From Paracentrotus lividus (lineage: Eukaryota > Echinodermata > Echinoidea > Camarodonta > Echinidae): 64,000 nt of DNA. The stretch covers positions 44,117,481 through 44,181,480 of the forward strand of contig CALNVZ010002974.1 of NCBI GenBank assembly GCA_940671915.1, written 5' to 3'. The position numbers and the translations under genes are program-made. Of the stretch, positions 31,050 through 44,814 are shown piece after piece; the first letter of the stretch is position 1; every line of letters starts with the position of its first letter. The notes beneath the pieces were generated by a model. It saw nothing but the letters and a program-made list of their open reading frames with translations. It was not told where the DNA came from and made no database searches.

Positions 31050-34000
31050 CAGGGAAAAAGAAACTTGACAAGATTTTGCGTGACCCGCATCTTCCCGTTG
31101 GGTACTTTTCATCAAAATCACGATCCAATATCGCACAAATCCCGCTATTTTATCGCTTAAATCCCGATACGAAAATTACGCATCGGGATCTACTTCCCGA
31201 TAGGATGGGTATACCCGCTTAAATACCCGCTAGCTCCCCGCTAAGCGAGGCGCGCGTTGAGTGTGCTCGCGCGCGGCAGATATAATGCGCTTGAACGCTA
31301 TTGTGACATCATAATACTCTGCTAATCTTCACTGCACCGTGATATGGTACTGGTGCAAAAACTAAGATTATGGGACATGTCTTCGGAAAGAATGAAACTT
31401 AACAAAATAAAGTCAATAATTTTCCTTGGATAATTTCAATAAGGTGGGCCGTGGGGTACTTACGGTACGTTGCCGGTACTGAAGGCGACCGGTGTTTGGT
31501 TATAAGTATTGTCTCTCATTAGTCATAAGATTTTTTTTTTTTTTTTAAAGATTTTCAAGTATCGGGCACTGAATTGTATTCATGCAAACGTCAAACTATT
31601 TTGATTTGCATGAGCAACAGAGAGGTTTTACAGGAACATAAATTGCGATTCTGAATGATGCCGATCGACCAATTAATGTTCCGTCCCAATCATTTTTTTG
31701 TGCACTGTACACAGCCCTCGTCACATGTTTTGAGAGAAAGTCTTTGTACTGAAACCCGTTCTATTTTGCTATGAACCGCGAGGTTCGCTCATGAACAGAG
31801 ATACAACAGACGGAGAGCACGTTAAGATGGAAGGCTGATCGAGAGGTGAATAAAGAAGAGCGTGTGTAAATCAAGTTTTGGAGTCCCAGAGAGAGAGAGA
31901 GAGAGAGATCGAGAGACAACAATAAGAGGGGATGACGTAATAAGAAGAAAAATGGGGGAAGAGGAGAGAGAGAGAGAGAGAGAGAGAAGAACGAGAAACG
32001 GAGAGACGATTCCCAGAAATCGCAATAAAATCTGAGGGGGGGGGGGGCGAAGAAGAGCGATCTAGATACGAGGAGACAGATAGGATAAGTTTAAATTTGC
32101 TATTTGCAACTCGCGTTCAAATTTTATTAGGAGACACAAATTGTGAAATCATTAATATGAGATGTTCCGAGGGCAAAATATTTGATTTCACCCAGCAAGC
32201 CTGGATGCCGATCTTGAAGGGGTAAGAGGTGAGAGAGAATAAACAAACAGAAGAGAGAGAAGAGATAGACAATTTCTGGGGAAATAGTAATAGCATTAAA
32301 AATATTTGAGCGACTGAATCGCCAGATTACGATAATCATACCTTTTTGGTAACCATGGGAAAGTATGTAAACATGTTTCCCTTTTCAACAAATGCACCAA
32401 AAATAATATGAATAAATGATAAGTAAAATAATATAAATGAATACTGGTATAAACAAAAAATATTCCAAAGTCTGAAAGGCCAGACTATGGTGTCAATGCG
32501 TGGGAACATTTTTGTAAACAATGCGTTCTAACATGACATGAGAGATGAGAAGAGAGAGGGAGGTACATTACTTGAATTAGTATTCAAGATAAGTATTAAA
32601 AGTCGATCATTTTGCCTTCTGAACATCTCAAACTAACTCGATTTTGTGTATCCTAATATCGAATCAAAAACCTATCTTTTATACGTCTGTCTCGAATCTA
32701 ATCGCTAATTTGTTTTTGTTTCATCATATTTTGATTTTTCAGTTCAAGAGACTGACACTGAAATTAATTACCGAAAGATCAAATCTGAAAAATAATCTAT
32801 CATTCAAACAATAATTAACAGGATTGTCTTATTTCTTTCAACATTAATTTTCTCCTAAAATTCCTCTTTTTTAAATTTATAAATTCAGTAAAACAAAATC
32901 AGTTTACGAAATGTCGAAAATGTCTCGTTTATGAGCTTTTCCTTTAACCTAGCTCCGTGCTTCTTTCGTTGCTATGACAATGTCACGGTCCTGATATTTG
33001 ATATCCGCGCACCAGATACCAGATCAAAACAATGTTATCGGCATCTGTTTAAAGTGTAAATTACACATGCCAGAGTAGGTCAATGACCTTGTTTATTTTA
33101 TCTGGAGCTTTGCAATTTACAATGTTATTCATTGTAAATGTTGGACACAAAAGAACCAGAATTCCGGCATGTGTCTACGAGAGAGGGGAGCGGTGTAGAA
33201 ACTTGGAAGAAAAAAATCTTCTCTAGTACAGAATTCATTTCCTGACATGGATTTATGTATATATTTTATCATGAATGATGTTGATGATACGTGGAAGTGA
33301 TAAAAAACGATGATGATGACGTTGTTGATGAATATGTTGTTAATGTTTATGAAAATATGTTGTTGATGGAAATAGAAAGGCAATACGATGAAAGTTGAAA
33401 GTGGTAATGACGATGACGAATTACGAGAGAGAGAGAGAGAGAAGAGAGAGAGAGGAGGGAAGGTGAGCGTTCGCATAATTTTTGATCGCTTATCGCAAGA
33501 TATTCATTTTAAAGATGATGATGGAAGTGATAAAAATACTAACTATAATAATTATAATGACGAATGTTGATTATTCATGATAATAACAATGATAATGGTA
33601 CGTGGTAAGACGATAAATCTGATATTGGTATGACGACGATGATGATGATGATAATGACGATTGTTGATGGATCATGATAATATATTATGTTAATGATGCG
33701 TGGTAAGACGCTAAAACTTAAAATTAATAATTTACGACGACGACGATGATGATAAAGAATGAAGATTATAAAGCAAAGTTTGCCAATAAAGTCTATGAAA
33801 ATACAACAAGCGTCATTTCCTGAGATCCTCGCCCAAGGGAAAGGAGAACACAACAGGTACTGTCACCATGTAATTCATCATTTCACTCATCAGTTCATGG
33901 ACACATTTCATCATCATGATTTATAATGGTTTATATTATTTTATCGATGTTTGTTGTATTTTCAAAATGATCTACACATCATCTCTGTTTATATTGAATA

Positions 34001-35477
34001 TCAATGAAAGAAACTTCCGACAATAAAAGCTATGATTAATAACATGCGCGGATCCAGGATTTTATGGATGGGGGTGGGGGAGGTGCCGAAAACTTTTAGG
34101 AACTTCAGATATTTAAATAACTATTTTTTACGTTACGGCGACTGATGAAAAAGGTGCAGACCATTTTTGTTTTCACATCACGCTGGATAAGCGGTGGGGA
34201 GGGGAGGGGGTGGGGTGGGGGGTCAGAGGGATGGAAATACTCGTGTCAGTCCGTCATTTTTATATCGCATCGGGGCCCGTCAGCCCCGCCCCTTCCTCCC
34301 CCTGGATCCGCGTGTGCATTGTTGGTCTTGAAGAAGATCATACAGTCCTACATGTACAATCATCGAAGTATTAAGGAAGTAACAACAAAATTAAATTCAA
34401 TAAATTGAAAGGAATGGTAGTCTTTAGAGGACATGACAACAACGAGGAGGTTAATTTGATTATTCCATAATTTGTTTTATAATCATTTCGATAACACTTT
34501 TAATTTTATTGACATGGTTTGAAAATTAATGTAACATCCACAAAAGAGTAGGCGAGCACAAGCACAGAAATATAAGATTTAATATCATTTTGAGATAAGA
34601 GTGTCACAATTTGTTGAGGTTCTCTTGTCTCCTCGACTGGAACCACTGGAGCTGGACCGTACGATTCTGGTACCACCGACCGTCAACTCGCTACTCGTAT
34701 TTCGCGCTCTATTTTTGGAAGGCAAGCTCCATGGGAACAGCGTACAGTGTAATCACCACCACGTGTGTTGTGTTGCAACATTTAACAGTTTGAGAGGTAG
34801 GCGAGCATTGCAAAACAACCTTGCATGTGCGGATTTTACTGGATCATAACTACATGTAAGGTAAGTGGGTATTAAAATATGACTTTTAGTTTAATATTGT
34901 GCCGCTTCTCGATCTTATTGTTCAAAAAAAAATATCAAAACTTTTTGAATGATTGACCGCGATCGTGCCCGGGGATCGTGCGTATTATTTTAGATGGATA
35001 AGCCTGTGATTGTTTTGAATGTATCGCGGATCCTACTAAAAGTAGGAGATTGGTCGTAGGTAGGCCCTGTTAATTACGGTGATTGAATATTAGTTGCATG
35101 TCCATGGGAAAAAAGTTGTGAAGCCAGGCCTCTTGTTGATCTTATATCTTGCCTCTGATTTGAGGTCTTTGTAATTCTTGATCTATTGTTGCGTCACAAT
35201 GCGTCTATCGCGCAACAATGATTGATGACTAGTCTAGACTGCGCCAAGCGCGCGCGCGTAGCCCAGAATTATGCAGGTCAAGATCGCGCATGGTACCCAT
35301 TTGCATAAAAAACCCGATAGCTCGATAACAGCGTGATAAAATGCACGATCCAAGCACGCTATCTTTGTCTATTATCCCAATATTTTCCTGTTAAATACCC
35401 GCAAAATACCCGATAGTCCATCCCGCACATTTGCTAGCGGGTTTCCCGATCCCGCATGTCAAGTTTCTTTTTCCCTG
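31050..35477. mobile_element. 4.4-kb inverted-end element, TA-flanked, non-coding
   Basis: A perfect 21-bp terminal inverted repeat, starting CAGGGAAAAAGAAACTTGAC, is at 31050-31070 and 35457-35477, each followed outward by TA. Both subterminal regions (about 31080-31240 and 35290-35455) are crowded with cccga/cccgc/cgata words, like transposase-binding clusters. The interior has GA and GATGA microsatellites and no frame with transposase character. Superfamily is uncertain. The two ends could in principle belong to separate copies, but their facing orientation favours one element. Confidence 0.7.
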
Positions 35478-35479
35478 TA

Positions 35480-37189
35480 CTGTAGTTTATAGTCTGTTAG
35501 TTCCACAATTACATTTAATCTACAAGTAGGCCTATTACATTTAGATTCAGATTTATTCTATTGAATTTTATCACTTCACAACCTTCTGGATGAATTGTAT
35601 GACAATTTACAAAATAAAAAATATCACATCTTATTGACAATAAAATACACAATATTGGACATAAGGTTACAACATATATCCGAAATAGAATAGTACAGAT
35701 CCATTATAATTTTTTTAACAAAAGGTACAATACAAAAATAAAACACCCCATTGTTTATGCTTAGTGGATATATAATCATACATGTACAAGTGTTTAGAAT
35801 TTACTTTGAGAATGTACTTTTTCGCAGCAAAGGAAATCAACAGCACGTACAATAATTAAATTCCCCTCTGTAGGGATAGCTACACTATCTAACCTACACC
35901 TTTAAGACGATTCAGCAATTAGAATTTACAAGTAGCGAGAATATGCTGGGCGGCTTATATGTCCCCCTTTCCTTCCTGTCTCGCTTCCTCCTTCCTTCGC
36001 TGAGAGGAGTACTTTGTTGCAGGCAGCTCATCTCAATTCATAATTCAATAAAAAACACTTGCGTGATGCTACACACAGCACAGTACAGGCATGCGTGCTT
36101 CCACACGATTGTGTGCAAGTATTTTTCCCTTTAAGAGATATCGTTCTTGCAAGGACGACGCTGATATAATACACTTCCATGCCATAAATGCTGATACATT
36201 TCAATGATAGATTGATGTAGAAGATAATTTGTACTATCTTCTGTGTTTGAAACCATAAAGTTACATCTCTCTCCCTCTGTAATTCCTTTCTCTTATCCCT
36301 CGTTATCTCTCTTCCTTTTGATTCTTTATTCTGCCCTTTTTTCTGTAAATCTGTTTCAATCTTTTGCTATATTTATGTTTGTTTGGCTTTATTTCTCTTT
36401 GTCTTCATCTTTTTCTTCTGTTTTTCTATTTGTCCTCTATCTTTCTACAGTACTTTCTTCTCTCTCACTCTCTTTCTTTTCTTTTCTCTAAGCTCTTGCT
36501 TTAATACTTATTCATGTTTGTTTCAGTAAATATGATTTTTTTTTCCCCCCCTTGTTTACCTTGTAAATATTTGCTGCATCATTGATTCTATTTCAAGATT
36601 AGACATAAACATGTAAATTCACTAGTATTTGCTTTGTGCAATAATCATTCAATTATTCTTCTCTTTCTCTCCCTCTCTCTTCCAAATAGTACCTGTTATC
36701 TTTGAATATGGTGAGAATCCAACATGTCTCAACCCTTTCTAAGAATACCATAATTTATCACAAATTTAATGCGCCGTCTGTTTTGACAGTTTCGCTAATT
36801 GACTTGCCTTTGCCAATTAGTTCCACACTAAAGTTCCATCCATATTTTGTCTCACCCATACATCACATGAAATAGCATGCTGACAGCGCATATTTTTCCA
36901 TGTACATGTAGCTGGCTAGGGGCATATATCTGTATGCTTTTCAAGAGCTTCTTGGAATCACATGATTTCAACATGTTCTGACAATGTTAACAGTCATGTA
37001 CTGTTGGCAAGCACTCAACCAAATCCTTTATAGTTCTTTAGCAAGCAAAACAGTGACTCAAGGAAAATACTATCATAGACTTACTTTAAAAAAAAAAAAC
37101 AAGATGAATCCTCGACTGCGCACGGTCGAAATATATGCCTCTGCCATTGCCAGATCAGAAATATATGACATATTCATCTATTTATTTAT
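35480..37189. other. Intergenic with pyrimidine-rich tract
   Basis: About 36255-36495 is strongly C/T-biased on the + strand. Nothing else recognised. Confidence 0.4.
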
Positions 37190-37194
37190 CTTAA

Positions 37195-38135
37195 TGCAAA
37201 GAAATCTTTGACCTCAACATTGACCTTGCGACCCCAAACCTCTGTGACCCTTGACCTTTGACCTACATGTAGGTACTCCATAATCTACTACCCTTAAGAT
37301 TTAAAGCTTACATCTCAATTAGCTCTTGAGATATATCGATAATGAACTCCATACATGGAATTTCACATTTGGACCTCTATGACCCTTGACCTTTGACCTA
37401 CATAAACAATATTCTAATCAGACCATCTCCATATGGTGATACACAATACCTCAAATTTTGAAAATGATTCGTCAATTGGTTCTTTAGATATCGCGATAAC
37501 GAACCCAACACATGGGCCCGAATTCACAAAGGAGGATTCTGCAAAACCCACGGCTCCACGGATCCACCAGTTTATGATTCACCAACAGTTGACCCAAATT
37601 ATGACGTTTTATGACGCTGTGGATCTATGGATTCAGTCAAGTCCACCTTTGTGAATACCAAATTAAAAATCCTAGGTCCAACCCTAGGTGAAACCCAGAG
37701 TTGAAACCATGGATTTTGCAGAATCCACCTTTGTGAATTCGGGCCATGGAATTTCACAATTTAACCGATATGACCCTTGACCTGACCAACATAATCCAAA
37801 ATCTAATTAGATCATATTCCTATGGTGATACATACTACCCCTAAGTTAAAGCTCACATCTCAACTGGTTCTCAAGATATCTTGCGATAACGAACAAAATT
37901 CATGGAATTTCACCATTTGACCTCTGTGACCCTTGACCTATGACCTACATACTCCAAATTCTAATCAGATCACCTTCCTATGGTGATACATACTATCCCA
38001 AAGTTTGAAGTTGATATCTCAAGTGGTTCTTGAGATATCGCGATAACGAGCAAATGGGAAGTACGGACGGACGGACGGACGGACAACCCGAAAACATGAT
38101 GCCTCCGGCACCACCTTCGGTGGCGAAGGCATAAA
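37195..38135. repeat. TGACCT-rich repeat array, four ~140-160-bp units
   Basis: The words gacccttgacctttgaccta (variable), tatggtgatacata, tctcaa.tggttctt.agatat and cgataacgaac recur in order. Starts of the TGACCC-type block are near 37247, 37380, 37766 and 37928 (the second spacing is enlarged by the MITE at 37515). The array ends in (GGAC)n, then aaaacatgatgcctcc, a fixed 3' end also seen at 25550. Other copies: 25066-25590, 48926-49145. Confidence 0.85.
37515..37745. mobile_element. Harbinger-like MITE, 231 bp, 3-bp TSD
   Basis: The ends GGCCCGAATTCACAAAGG and the inverted cctttgtgaattcgggcc abut ATG on both sides. Removing it restores acacatggaatttcaca, the sequence found at that place in neighbouring repeat units (catacatggaatttcaca). 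Three-base duplications fit PIF/Harbinger elements. Confidence 0.8.
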
Positions 38136-39133
38136 AAAAGATCCCAAGTTATCTTCTTGTTACCTTTTTTTCTGTGTTAATTTACGATCCTACATTTTAT
38201 TTACAAGCTCCCAACCCATCAAGCACCATACTCATTCCTTAGCCTTCCTCTATCTATATCTTCCAAGTTCTACGTTTAATACATTACGCTAAATTTTCTG
38301 TAAATTATTTGAAGTGATAATTTATATGGATTCTACAAAAAGTTCAAGGAAATGTATGAATACTGTGTGGGGGGGGGGGATCTTTAAGTTTGATTATCTA
38401 GGTCTTCGAATAATCTTGTATAATCCTGGAAAAAATCAGAGACTGTGCAAATACTTTGATTGCAAAACATGAAACAGAACTAAAGCACATGTTGATCAGC
38501 ATACATCTCAAACCATCTGCTGTTAAACAACAAACAAAAGCCAAATCTTACATAAAAGCAAAGTCTAGCATTATGGATTTCTCTATTCTTTTATCAATAT
38601 CTGGAAAAATATTGATTTATAGTGTTAGATAATGATGGGAAATGTGAGATAAATAGCATCTGCTTACATTAGAAGCGTGAGACACTAGTGTGTGTGTTTC
38701 ATAATTCTATTGACTAAATTGTACCTCAAATATTATGGAATTGAATTTCTTATGATTTTTGTTTTTATATATGTAATGGAAAACGAACAATACTTTTATT
38801 TTTCCTCTCTTCATATTAAAAATAATCTAATAATGAGTTAATAGAACTTTGTTAAGATAAACAAATGAGTCATAGTTTTCTAGAGTATAAATAGAATTAT
38901 CTTTGCAAGGGGGTAAAAACTAGCAGCAAATCTAAACTTGAACATGAATTTAAGAGCCAAATAGGCCTCAATGTCCTCATTCAATATGGACAGGTACGTT
39001 TTTACTTTTTCCCCCTTTTATATCATGTAATAATGAACATGTTCTTGAACCTACACGTTGTAGAACTGTGGATAAATATAAAAAATATGCAACAACCTTC
39101 CAATACATTAACTTTCTTCATGGGCGGCAGAGA

Positions 39134-39170
<37 letters not shown>

Positions 39171-40143
39171 TGGCCCCCCCCCCACTTTTTTGCCAGAAAT
39201 TTTAATATTTTCTAAGGGAAAAAAAGGGAAAAGAAAGAAAAAGAAGAACGGGAAGGAGAGGCAAAATGTGTTTAAACTACACTACCTTCGGGTTCATTAT
39301 AAGCCAATAATTTTTTTCTGCTCGCACTCGCAAGGTTCTCTCAATAAGGCACATTGACTAATCCCTTATGTCCCATATTAGTAAAGTTATGTACATTTTT
39401 CTATGTGCACTTGGCCCTCACAATTTATTTTTGTTAAAATTGAGGTGATCTTGAACCATAGAAAAATTCAAACAAAAAGAGATAAGATGGAAAATGTGCG
39501 TAAAATATACGGTCTTATTATAAGCCAAAATTTTCAGCTCGCGCTTCGCGCTCGCAAATTTCTCTCAGAAAGACTGATTCCTGACGTCGCAAAGTGAAGT
39601 GATGGATGTCAATCAAGTTTCAAAATCTAGAATACACTATCTTCAGTTAATTATAAGTCAAAATTTTTACAGCAGCATCCTTTCTTCACCGTGCTCTGCA
39701 TGAATAGAATTGATGAAAAATAAAAGACCAGCAAATTTAATTACTTGAATAGCAATTTCATGATTGAAAAGAAAAATCTTTAAAGTAAACAATGTTGTAC
39801 TAGTTTTAGAATAACGTAAAGAATTATCCAGGTCTCAATAATACAGGTCATAGCGATGACCTACAGATATAGTTAATACGTGAACTTGGGGATCAACCAA
39901 AGGGAATTTCCCTTTCAAATCATTTGAATAAACGTTAACAACACTTGCATTGTATGATTGGATCTAATTATTTGATGTACAAGTGGCTCCCGTATGAGGT
40001 CAAGATAGTGCCCTGAATTGTGAACACACACCAAGATATGTACATATAACCTGTAACTGCACAAATTAGCCAATCTTGTAAAAACTTAAAGGATTCAATC
40101 ATTCTGCCAATTGAGAAAATAATACACATGTATATACATTTAC
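38136..40143. other. Intergenic with long G tract
   Basis: A G run with adjoining C run lies at 39135-39182. No genes or other structure recognised. Confidence 0.4.
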
Positions 40144-40147
40144 TTAA

Positions 40148-40595
40148 AGGTAGTGTCATCCTTTTTCACAATTTCGAAAACTAATGCAACTTGGCATAAC
40201 TTTAGAATATGATCAACATATACTGTCTATTCAATCTTACTGTCATAGGTTGCCTTAGATCATAATATGAACAAAAATCTGACTACCAATCTAGACCAGC
40301 TCTCCATCACCATCGTTGATATTACAGCGCTTGCAGCACGGACCACACACAACAATATACACACGGCGCATCAGCGTGCATTATTCTCTGCGCTAACGGT
40401 CAACACCGTACGGTACATTTTTCGAGGTTCGAAAAAATAGAATGAATTTTGATAATCGCAATAAAATGACAAACATGTACACATTTGAGCTTAAACTTGT
40501 TGTCGGAAGATATAGTCATTGATATACTACTACATGTATATCCTCTCAAACACTAGAAATGTAATATTTTTGCCTGCAAAAGGATGACACTACCT
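40148..40595. mobile_element. TTAA-flanked inverted-end element, 448 bp
   Basis: TTAA at 40144-40147 and 40596-40599. Inner ends AGGTAGTGTCATCCTTTT on both sides in inverted orientation. No coding frame. Confidence 0.85.
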
Positions 40596-40599
40596 TTAA

Positions 40600-41519
40600 A
40601 GCCCAAATCATATAGTATCAATAGTAAATGCTGTAGGTATAAAAAGAGGAGTGTCCCACTTTGAATTGGCCTACACAGAAATATTTATTTTAATTATCAA
40701 AAGATTCAAATTGGCAATGTTTTCGTTCTTATCTCTTTTCAAACATCCATTGCTAATACAGAGTACTGGGTGCCGTTTTATTGGTAACTACCATCCTAAC
40801 ATTCGTCAAAAACCAATAAAAATACAGCATATTTCATAAAAGTTCCCATTGATGACTATAATCAAGTTTTATGAAAAGGGCCCCCAAACATTCACACAAA
40901 TCGAGAAAAAAAATTGAGATATTGAATTTCAGGAGGCCCTCAAAACAAAACAGGGATAACTCTTTAGTCAACAAAGACTAAATAATGGTGTCTGCCTGTT
41001 ATGTCTGGTTTTTAGCAAGGTCATGTAGCAGAGAATATAATTCGAGCAGGTCAAATCCAGCCTCTTCATTCGTAACATGTATAAATTCTATGTTCTATTC
41101 ATCTATTTCAATTTAAGTAACCAAACTTATTTCTTGGTTTTAAATTTCTGAAACAAGAGATTCCAAGCTCTCATGAATCAATCGAGTACAAATGTAGAAC
41201 TCAAGCATGTCAATCCTGTTATCTATACATTTTTGAGAGAGAGAACATGCCGTGAATCTAATTATGGAAAATACCCCTCCCCCCCCCCCCCCCCCCCATT
41301 TGTTCTGTAGTTGTTTTTCCAAAATATAGGTGGTATTAAATCTTTTGGCCACATTCTTCCTCCCAAGACATTCTTAGAAACTACCTATACAATGTAAAAA
41401 TCTTGCACACTCCCAGTCAGAATTGTAGTATAATTACTTTCGTACAGGTCAGTCTATTCTGGATAGCACTTTTCAAATCAACAAAATTCGACATTCCATA
41501 CAAGAAAGTTGAAAGGCCT
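40600..41519. other. Intergenic, C tract at 41277-41297
   Basis: Nothing else recognised. Confidence 0.4.
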
Positions 41520-41765
41520 TTTAAAGTTTTGGTTGCATAACACATTCTGAATAGTGATTTCAGAAATTATTCAACCCAGAATAAAAAGATTGTGGGCACC
41601 ATTAAAGTTTGGGTTGCATAACACATTCTGAAAAGTAATTTTAGAAATTATTCAACCCAGAATAAAAAGATTGTGGGCACCATTAAAGTTTTGGTTGCAT
41701 AACACATTCTGAATAGTGATTTCAGAATTTATTCAACCCAGAATAAAAAGGTTGTGGGCACGATT
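41520..41765. repeat. Tandem repeat, 81-bp unit x 3
   Basis: ggttgcataacacattctga recurs at 41531, 41612 and 41693, each followed by a ttattcaacccagaataaaa block. Units are highly similar. Confidence 0.9.
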
Positions 41766-42775
41766 GACAATTTACTTTTATTCTAAGGGATTGATGATAT
41801 GTGAAGTATCTCAATTGGGTTCCAAGAAGTTTCCTTCAATAACGTTAGGAGACAGCTCTTTCTTTTTTCCATCTTGTAGATATTACAAGGGTGTCTACAT
41901 TTTTGTTACAAAATAAGCATCTCTATTTTGTACATTTACAAGCCTACATGTATACACCTGAACTTTTTGGTAACAAACAGAGGAAATAATAAAGCAAGTC
42001 TTGTTCTTATAAAATTTGACATTTAAAAAAGGGAAAAGCTCTGAGTTTCAGCCAGGTATTACAAGTATGTTGCTTTGTTAACTGTTTGAGTAAAATCAAA
42101 TCTACTGTATAAAAAAAAAAGTTTGCAATTTTGAATACACCTCAAAAATGAGGTAGGGCCTGATATAACACTGGTTCAAAGGACGTAGTTAGTCCTCGGG
42201 AATAAATCTAGTATTTAATCACAAAATTGGAGACATACATTAATTAGCAGCCATAGTATTCATGAAATATAAACAATTTGATAAATTCTATTTCACTTTC
42301 TTTTTTCATTCTCTAATAGAAATGCAGTCTTTCACAATATACCAAAATATCCAGTTCATAACGGAAATTCAATGGCATCATACAATTTATAGCATTTATA
42401 TCATCTTGCATCTGTTCAACTTTTATCAGATTGTAAGAATGAACATTACATGTACAATGTATATATTTACACAAATTTATTTTTTAAACTTACAAAGCAG
42501 TCAAGAAAATACAATGAATCTCAGAGCACATGCATGTACGAAGCTCAAAAATTGATAGCTACATGTATGATTTAATCTAAGTACTGCCGACAGTTTGGGT
42601 ACTAGATTACATCATTGATACAAGAGAGGCATTAAATCTTCACAAAGTCTTGCCAAGTTTTCTACTCTTTTAATCCTCACTAAAGCTGTATGCCACATGT
42701 GTTCATATACATGTAGTTTGGAATCTTTAGATACTTTTCCATGTACATTGTACATGTATGCAGTTGGGGCCAACA
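41766..42775. other. Intergenic, nothing recognised
   Basis: AT-rich, with several acatgtac words. Confidence 0.4.
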
Positions 42776-43288
42776 AAGAGTGTGTTCAATGTCCAATTTC
42801 AAATTTATACGCCAACATGAATCATGATACAAAACGCAATTACAAAACGCTGATATAAAGAAAAACAAAGAGGTGTTCATTGTCCCCCATCCCCGGTCGT
42901 AGAAATAAACGTGTTTCAAATCTCAATTTAAATTTATACGCCGAAAATTTAAACGCCGAAAAAGATGCGTTTACAAACACAATCAGCTTCAATTTTACGA
43001 CCTTGAGCATCGCGATTGCAACGAAATGCGACATTGAACAGGATTGAGTTTTCAAACGTGTTTAAATGTGCTCTCGCAATGGAAGCTTCCGGTGCAATTG
43101 AAAAAAGGAGAAGATATTTGTTTTTTGAGAGTGGGGAATTTAAAGACGATCGACGTATAAACACGTTTAAATTTTGGACACTGAACGGTGCACCGTTGAT
43201 CGCGTTTGTGTTTGAGTTTTGTGATTGCGTTTTGTATCATGATTCATGTTGGCGTATAAATTTGAAACTGGACATTGAACACACTCTT
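42776..43288. mobile_element. Non-autonomous DNA transposon, 513 bp, long inverted ends
   Basis: The ends AAGAGTGTGTTCAATGTCCA extend into inverted repeats of about 65 bp (tttatacgccaacatgaatc, gatacaaaacgcaa). The interior holds further cattgaac/aaacacgttt words in both orientations. No clear target duplication. The short open frames inside are shadows. Confidence 0.8.
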
Positions 43289-43929
43289 ATGCACATTGTA
43301 CATTTTATTATCATTGTCAAATAAAATCACATGATTATTGGATAACTACATGTACTAGACATGTAATAGACAATGTTGTTGATATTTTTACCCAAGGTGG
43401 GTACTTATCCCTTGTTAGTTAAGGAACTGAGTATTTTTGTGTGTTTTTTTTTTTTATTATTAATATAATTCATTATATCATAATTTACAATCCCAGATCT
43501 CATACATGTACATGTATGTACCTCAATTTATTCTATTGCTTGATCAGAAAAATGAGGTACCTTTTTCTGGTCATGGGAACAGGAATTGGTTTAAAACCAC
43601 CTACTTTATAAACAAACAAAAAAGACTCAAACCATAGTACGTGTTGCCTGTCATGTACCTCTGACGGCCAAAATGACTCATGTAGTCTGGCAAACGGGTG
43701 CTAACTTCCTCTTAAATATCTGACGCACTTGACAGAAAGTTGAGTCTGTGTGCTACTTCACTTGCTGCAAACATAATTGTGAAAAAACTAGGATCATCCA
43801 ATGACTTTATTTCATCTCTTTTGTGCCAAAACAAAATTTTAAACTTTATTTCATTTCAGTTGATTTAAGAATGCATACTCTCAGCAAGAACTGTATAAAT
43901 TCATGTAAATTGTATGCCTACTTTATGCA

Positions 43930-44110
43930 GTTGTTCATCGGCCACACAGCATCCTGCGACAATTGCTCCAGTTTTTATATTGTCTAAGATATAGGTTTAG
44001 GGTTAGGGTTGCAATATATGTTATGTTTAGCCTTAGGTTTAGGGTGTAGTGTCAAGTCAAGGGTTGAAATAAGTCATTAGATTAGTGTTTGGAATTTGCA
44101 GCGGATCAAT
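43930..44110. repeat. CCCTAA-bearing dispersed repeat, reverse copy
   Basis: cctgcgacaattgctcc, taagatataggtttagggttagggttgcaa and ttagattagtgtttgga are the reverse complement of the family order. Confidence 0.6.
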
Positions 44111-44814
44111 CGTCATGGAATCTTGTGTGAACATTGTACAAACCATGTACAATTTAGCCAAATGTTGTTTTATATAAACTTGATGAAGGGATGACGTGCC
44201 ATGTAAATTTCACAGGTCAAGAAAAATTTGAATTCTTGTAGCCCAATGTAAAAAGGAATTAAATGGTCAAGTATGTTCATGTACATGGTGTGTGTGTCCT
44301 ATTCTTCCATATCTACACAAGATCTGTTCCATGCATGATTTTAGATAAAATTTTTAGTAAATATTGATAATAACACTAAAATGATTATGTTTAGGAACTG
44401 CTATCTGGCCATCATTCTCCAGACATGATTTCACACAGATTTTGTTGCAAACAGCAGGTATGAAATTGACTCATACTTTTGTAGAATACGTGGTTTTGGC
44501 AATGAGAGGCAAGCATACTTTTGACGTCCTGACCAAATAGTTAATCACATATCTTCATTTTCTCATATGGCAGTTATCATTTAATTTATAGTTCCAAACA
44601 TTCAGTTTTATAATAACCAACTTTTAATTCTGTGAGACAAATTCAGGCTAATATTTAACTTCATCGAAAATCAACGGCAGCCATTTTCACTGAGCACAAT
44701 CACATTTTTATTTTGCATCCAATGTCGATAGAGCCGGAGGTCCAGTGCAACTACAATACATCTACAATGGGGGGTCAGAGAAAAATGACATAATTATACA
44801 TTATACACCATTCA
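44111..44814. other. Intergenic, nothing recognised
   Basis: No exon or repeat seen. Confidence 0.35.

Noticed and set aside
42840..43324. Several 60-100-codon frames
   Set aside because: All lie within the inverted-repeat element 42776-43288 and mirror one another on opposite strands.
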